A DNA stretch of 64,000 nt, taken from NCBI GenBank assembly GCA_016932815.1, contig JAFGCC010000020.1, positions 1-64,000 on the forward strand. The letters run 5' to 3'. The position numbers and the translations under genes are program-made. The DNA comes from Microcaldota archaeon (GTDB lineage: Archaea > Micrarchaeota > Micrarchaeia > Anstonellales > Bilamarchaeaceae). Positions 61,123-64,000 of this stretch are shown here, in pieces; position 1 is the stretch's first letter, and each line of letters begins with the position of its first letter. The notes below the pieces were generated by a model. That model was given only the letters and a program-made list of their open reading frames with translations, had not been told where the DNA came from and made no database searches.

Positions 61123-61540
61123 CGCGCAGCTTTGCGCTCTTTGATGCCTGCTCCAGGACCTTGTTGTAGTTTAGGTAATGGGAGTATGCGGTGATTTTCA
61201 TTGGCACATCCCCCGCCTTGGTCATGGGGCCGCTGTGCACGCTGACGCTGAACGTCTTGGTTGCACCGGGAGGGAGTTCCCCAAGCCTCTCCTCGTGGTG
61301 CTTCTGCATTGAGGTTACGTCGAATCCCACCTTGTTGCCCCTCCCGATTTCGATATCCACGGAGGTTAGCATCTTCGCGTTTGAGGTGTTCTCCACCGTG
61401 ACGTTCATCCCGATTTTGGAGTCCTTGTGCGCTTTTAGGCGCAGGGGGTTGAATTCGTAGGAAATCCTGAATGCCCCTCCCCGCGCTGCGGGTGCCGATT
61501 CGGCGCTTTTGCTCCCTTTTAGCCAGTCAAGAATTCCCAT
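61115..61540 (-). CDS. beta-sandwich protein of unknown function
   Basis: This 141-residue protein has a short N-terminal amphipathic segment (MGILDWLKGSK). A single CARDB/arrestin-like beta-sandwich follows (FRISYEFNPLRLKAHKDSKIGMNVTVENTSNAKMLTSVDIEIG, then ELPPGATKTFSVSVHSG and VPMKITAYSHYLNYNKVLE). There is no signal peptide, so it is probably cytosolic, perhaps membrane-associated. The MGI..WL start resembles the SepF and ESCRT-like amphipathic anchors, which is inference only. Its stop overlaps the MBL gene. Confidence 0.7.
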   Translation of the reverse strand: MGILDWLKGSKSAESAPAARGGAFRISYEFNPLRLKAHKDSKIGMNVTVENTSNAKMLTSVDIEIGRGNKVGFDVTSMQKHHEERLGELPPGATKTFSVSVHSGPMTKAGDVPMKITAYSHYLNYNKVLEQASKSAKLRVI

Positions 61541-61699
61541 AATATCACAAAAAGAGAATTGGCTGATTATCTTTAAAAATCTGTGCGTGCCCGCATTTTC
61601 CGAGGGATTTCCCCTATGGGTTCCACAGTGGCAAATCCACGATATCCCATAAGGAAACCCTATAATGGAAACATTTAAATAGGTGTTGTAATACTATAA

Positions 61700-61785
61700 G
61701 AAGCTGCGTATTTTGGGGAGGAAAGAAATTGGTCGCCTTGCCAGCCAGCGCGGAACGTTGCGCTGGCCTAATTCTTTTTCTTCTT
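61700..61785 (+). ncRNA. candidate small RNA ending in a strong hairpin
   Basis: A CATTTAAATAGG box at 61671-61682 predicts transcription from about 61703. The following stretch lacks an ORF. It ends in an 8-bp GC stem, GCCAGCGC-GGAACGTT-GCGCTGGC (61744-61767), followed by the U-rich CTAATTCTTTTTCTTCTTG. This layout fits a short independent RNA with a terminator, or an untranslated leader. Confidence 0.35.
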
Positions 61786-61964
61786 GTTGAATTGTAAATC
61801 GCATCCACATTTGGGGATATTACTTGCAATTTACAATAGCTAAAAAAGTTTGCGAACTTTTTTATGCCCCGCGGGCGCTCTTGCCCGCGAGAGTGAAGCT
61901 TTAAAACTTCCTCTCTAAAGACATACGTACGCTATTGCCCAGATAGGTGCAGGTGGATTGATTT
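61786..61964. other. row of hairpins upstream of DUF92 gene
   Basis: Three stems follow each other: ATTGTAAAT/ATTTACAAT (61791-61799 with 61829-61837, extended by GCA/TGC), AAAAAAGTT-TGCG-AACTTTTTT (61842-61863) and CGCGGGC-GCTCTT-GCCCGCG (61870-61889). A CTTTAAAAC box at 61898-61907 lies within a small GAAG/CTTC repeat, and GGTG precedes the ATG at 61965. The part from 61541 to 61700 shows nothing identifiable. Confidence 0.5.
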
Positions 61965-62582
61965 ATGGTTGCAATGCTGGACAAGCCCGGAGTGGTCCTG
62001 ACCCTGGTTTTCGGGGCGGTGATAGTGCTCTTTGGGAGCTTTTCCCAGCTCCTGCTAATGTTCGTCTTCTTATTCCTCTCGGTCATGGTGACCAAGTTCG
62101 GCTACCAGGAGAAAAAGGAGATGGGCATATACGAGCATGACCGCAGCTGGGAGAACGTCCTCTCAAACGGGCTAATCCCCACATTGAGCGTGATTGCTTC
62201 GTTCTTCCTGGGCCTTGGCCCGCTTCCTTTCATCTGCTCGGTTTCCGCTGTGGCATCCGACAAGTTCGCTTCGGAATTGGGCGTGCTCGGAGGCTCCCCA
62301 TTGACTCTTGCGGGCTTTGGGGAAGTCAAGCCCGGAACCAGCGGGGCGGTAAGCGTTACCGGGACTCTGATGTCAATCCTGGGCGCAGCCCTCGTGGGAG
62401 TCGCATCGGTTTTCCTCTTTGGGATTACCCCGACTACCGCAATACTAGTGGCCCTTGCCGGATTTGCCGGAAGCGTTGCGGACACCCTCTTTGGGGTGTT
62501 TGAGGAGAAAGGGCTTGGGACCAAGGGCACAACAAATATAATCTGTTCCATAGTAGGAGCATTAATCGGAATGGTGATATGA
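61965..62582 (+). CDS. DUF92 family membrane protein
   Basis: The 205-residue protein has about five membrane helices and the DUF92 signatures RSWENVLSNGLIPTL near 62-76, VASDKFASELGVLGG near 96-110, GTSGAVSVTGT and FAGSVADTLFG. The family includes plant phytyl-phosphate kinase VTE6 and CTP-dependent prenol/dolichol kinases, so a role in isoprenoid-lipid phosphate metabolism is plausible. It precedes a sugar nucleotidyltransferase gene by 25 nt, consistent with a lipid-carrier glycosylation pathway. Confidence 0.85.
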   Translation: MVAMLDKPGVVLTLVFGAVIVLFGSFSQLLLMFVFLFLSVMVTKFGYQEKKEMGIYEHDRSWENVLSNGLIPTLSVIASFFLGLGPLPFICSVSAVASDKFASELGVLGGSPLTLAGFGEVKPGTSGAVSVTGTLMSILGAALVGVASVFLFGITPTTAILVALAGFAGSVADTLFGVFEEKGLGTKGTTNIICSIVGALIGMVI

Positions 62583-62607
62583 GAAATGAGAATAAAATGG
62601 TGATTCA

Positions 62608-63348
62608 ATGAAAGCAGTAATACTTTGCGGAGGGGAAGGAACAAGGCTCCGGCCTTACACGTATACCGTCCCCAAGCCCATGCTCTGGCTGGGCAACCGG
62701 CACATACTAGAATACACAGTAGAGCATCTTAAGAACAGCGGAATAACCGAAATAATACTCTCTGTGGGGTACCTAAAAGAACAAATAATGGACCACTTCG
62801 GAGACGGAGCGGAATTCGGGGTAAATATAGAATATTTCGTGGAGGATTCCCCCCTCTTTACCGCTGGGGCGATATACCCTTACAAGGAAAAATTCAAGGA
62901 GACATTCCTCGTTTTCATGGGAGACCACGTAACCAATATAGACATACCCAAGTTCGTGGAAACCCACCGCAAATCCGGGGCAATAGCCACAATCGCGGCC
63001 AAAAAGCGCAAGATTTCAATAGAATACGGGGTAATAGATTCCTCCGATGAAAAATTCGTGGAGGATTTCAGGGAGAAGCCCGTAATCAACTACCTAATAA
63101 ACACTGGGATGTACCTTCTTGAGCCAAAGGCGCTAGACTACATCGGGGAAAAAGAGGATTTCGCAAAGCACGTCTTCCCCAGGATGCTCGCTTCCAAGGA
63201 GAAAATCGCCCTGCACAAATTCAGCAGGGGCTACTGGATAGATATCGGGCGCGTAAAAGACTATGAGCGCATGCGCGAGCTATTCAGCGTCGCAGACCTC
63301 GCAAGGGGGCTGCCCCCCCTAGAACTGGACAAAGAGCGCGACTACTAA
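62608..63348 (+). CDS. sugar-1-phosphate nucleotidyltransferase
   Basis: The 246-residue enzyme activates a sugar-1-phosphate with NTP. It has VILCGGEGTRLRPYT near 4-18, VPKPMLWLGNRHILEYTVEHL with the catalytic Lys, FMGDHVTNID (metal Asp) and EYGVIDSSDEKFVEDFREKP. The short length and lack of a beta-helix C-terminus place it with small RmlA/GCD1-like enzymes; substrate (glucose, mannose or GlcNAc phosphate) cannot be read. It overlaps the 3' end of the convergent GT gene by 30 nt. Confidence 0.93.
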   Translation: MKAVILCGGEGTRLRPYTYTVPKPMLWLGNRHILEYTVEHLKNSGITEIILSVGYLKEQIMDHFGDGAEFGVNIEYFVEDSPLFTAGAIYPYKEKFKETFLVFMGDHVTNIDIPKFVETHRKSGAIATIAAKKRKISIEYGVIDSSDEKFVEDFREKPVINYLINTGMYLLEPKALDYIGEKEDFAKHVFPRMLASKEKIALHKFSRGYWIDIGRVKDYERMRELFSVADLARGLPPLELDKERDY

Positions 63349-64000
63349 GAGCCCAAGGAGCAGTTGTGCGCCAATCATTAGCATGACCAGCTTTTGCTCT
63401 TTTATCCCATTTGAGTATTTCATAATCAACTGGCAGAGGCTGCGCACTTTTCCATCCAGCGGATAGAGCTTCCCATCCTCTCTTAGTTCGCCCCACCAGT
63501 TGCTGCTTGGGAAGCGGTTTGCCAGCTTTATGAAGAAATCCGCCACAAAGAGCAGGAGGATGAGGGCACCAGCACTCTCAAAGTTTCCTATGATTACCCC
63601 GGTTGCGAGGACCGCACCGATTGGAAGAGTCCCAACATCTCCGGGGAACACCTTTGCGGGGAACCAGTTCCTAGGAAGGAATCCAAGGAGCGCACCTAGC
63701 ATCGGAAGGAAGAGGACTAGCATCTCCACGTTCCCATGCAGGAGTGCGAGCAATGCCATGCAGGCGAAAATAACCGCGCCCATCCCCGCTTCCATGCCGT
63801 TGAATCCCGCTAGCATGTTAGTGAGGTTGGATGATACTGCAACCCCCACGGGAACGAGCAGGAGGATGTAGAACACCCCGAAATCCACCACTCCCAATAG
63901 GGGTATCGCCATTGATGTGCTGCCTGCGGCCTTTACCGCAATCAGCGGGACCGCGGAAGCTAAGGGAATGAATGCCTTTGCCCATTGCGGCACATCCAGC
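63319..64000 (-). CDS. Alg7/MraY-type UDP-sugar:polyprenol-P transferase, C-terminal part
   Basis: This is the C-terminal 227 or so residues of a polytopic GT4-superfamily phosphotransferase; the N-terminus lies outside the window. The first GTG in the track (63993) is internal, since the frame stays open upstream. Motifs are SNLTNMLAGFNGMEAGMG (compare NxxNxxxGxNGxExG of Alg7), WFPAKVFPGDVGTLPIGA (GD-x-G substrate motif) and WGELREDGKLYPL. Six or more membrane helices follow the family topology. It starts the lipid-linked glycan that AglB would transfer. Confidence 0.88.
   Translation of the reverse strand, partial: LDVPQWAKAFIPLASAVPLIAVKAAGSTSMAIPLLGVVDFGVFYILLLVPVGVAVSSNLTNMLAGFNGMEAGMGAVIFACMALLALLHGNVEMLVLFLPMLGALLGFLPRNWFPAKVFPGDVGTLPIGAVLATGVIIGNFESAGALILLLFVADFFIKLANRFPSSNWWGELREDGKLYPLDGKVRSLCQLIMKYSNGIKEQKLVMLMIGAQLLLGLLVVALFVQF

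Overview
The window reads as a chromosome segment of an archaeon, most likely a DPANN lineage of the Diapherotrites/Micrarchaeota type. The placement is inferred from gene content; the domain is certain. The archaeal markers are family-D DNA polymerase (DP1+DP2), Orc1/Cdc6, GINS, ATP-dependent DNA ligase, two FtsZ paralogues with SepF, RpoE'/Spt4, aIF2-alpha/Nop10/L44e/S27e, AglB and class III (archaeal) pilins. Promoters are archaeal: TATA boxes of the TTTAAA/TTTATA type lie 25-35 nt before leaderless starts. Internal genes carry GGTG or GGAG Shine-Dalgarno sites 5-9 nt before the start codon. Coding density is high, with many ATGA or abutting start-stop junctions.

Layout. 1-8.3 kb: a partial tRNA-Ile (apparent UAU anticodon), small unknown genes, a LAGLIDADG-fold protein, NAD kinase, a giant alpha-2-macroglobulin-like surface lipoprotein and a tandem ThyX-like protein. 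8.4-14 kb (minus strand): a helical-repeat protein with a caspase-like C-terminal domain, two class III pilins, then the informational operon GINS-L44e-S27e-aIF2alpha-Nop10-PAC2. 14-18.2 kb: a non-oxidative pentose-phosphate operon (Rpe, split transketolase, transaldolase) and an orphan gene. 18.2-24 kb: a nested palindromic element, RNase Z, SepF, Orc1/Cdc6, an HD phosphohydrolase, DUF1805, eS26, Spt4/RpoE' and an ankyrin protein. 24-31.3 kb: endonuclease IV, a TPR-like membrane protein, DNA ligase, VapBC and ftsZ1-ftsZ2.

31.4-43 kb: a B12-type radical SAM protein, oligosaccharyltransferase AglB, an unknown helical protein, a tRNA-Arg interrupted inside the T loop, UPF0147 and both PolD subunits. 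43.4-49.7 kb: an IS200/IS605-like right-end relic and two very large unknown proteins. 49.7-53.5 kb: CysS, an orphan amino-acid-type binding lipoprotein, tRNA-Lys, a heptamer-repeat island, and a wHTH/membrane protein pair. 53.6-59.5 kb: an envelope operon with a Met/His-rich secreted protein, a MacB-type ATPase, a CARDB/S-layer-like protein, two tiny membrane proteins and two MacB-type permeases. 59.6-64 kb: a TraB-like protein, a wHTH, an MBL-fold hydrolase, a hairpin-rich non-coding stretch, a DUF92 membrane protein, a sugar nucleotidyltransferase and a partial Alg7/MraY-type glycosyl-phosphotransferase.

The genes group into replication and repair (Cdc6, GINS, PolD, ligase, EndoIV), cell division (FtsZ1/2, SepF), surface and N-glycosylation (AglB, nucleotidyltransferase, Alg7-like GT, pilins, A2M, MacB cluster) and translation. 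The least explained parts are the caspase-like repeat protein, the two giant proteins at 43.9-49.6 kb, the MacB-linked envelope operon and the T-loop tRNA intron. Functions are assigned by reading motifs only; no database search was run.
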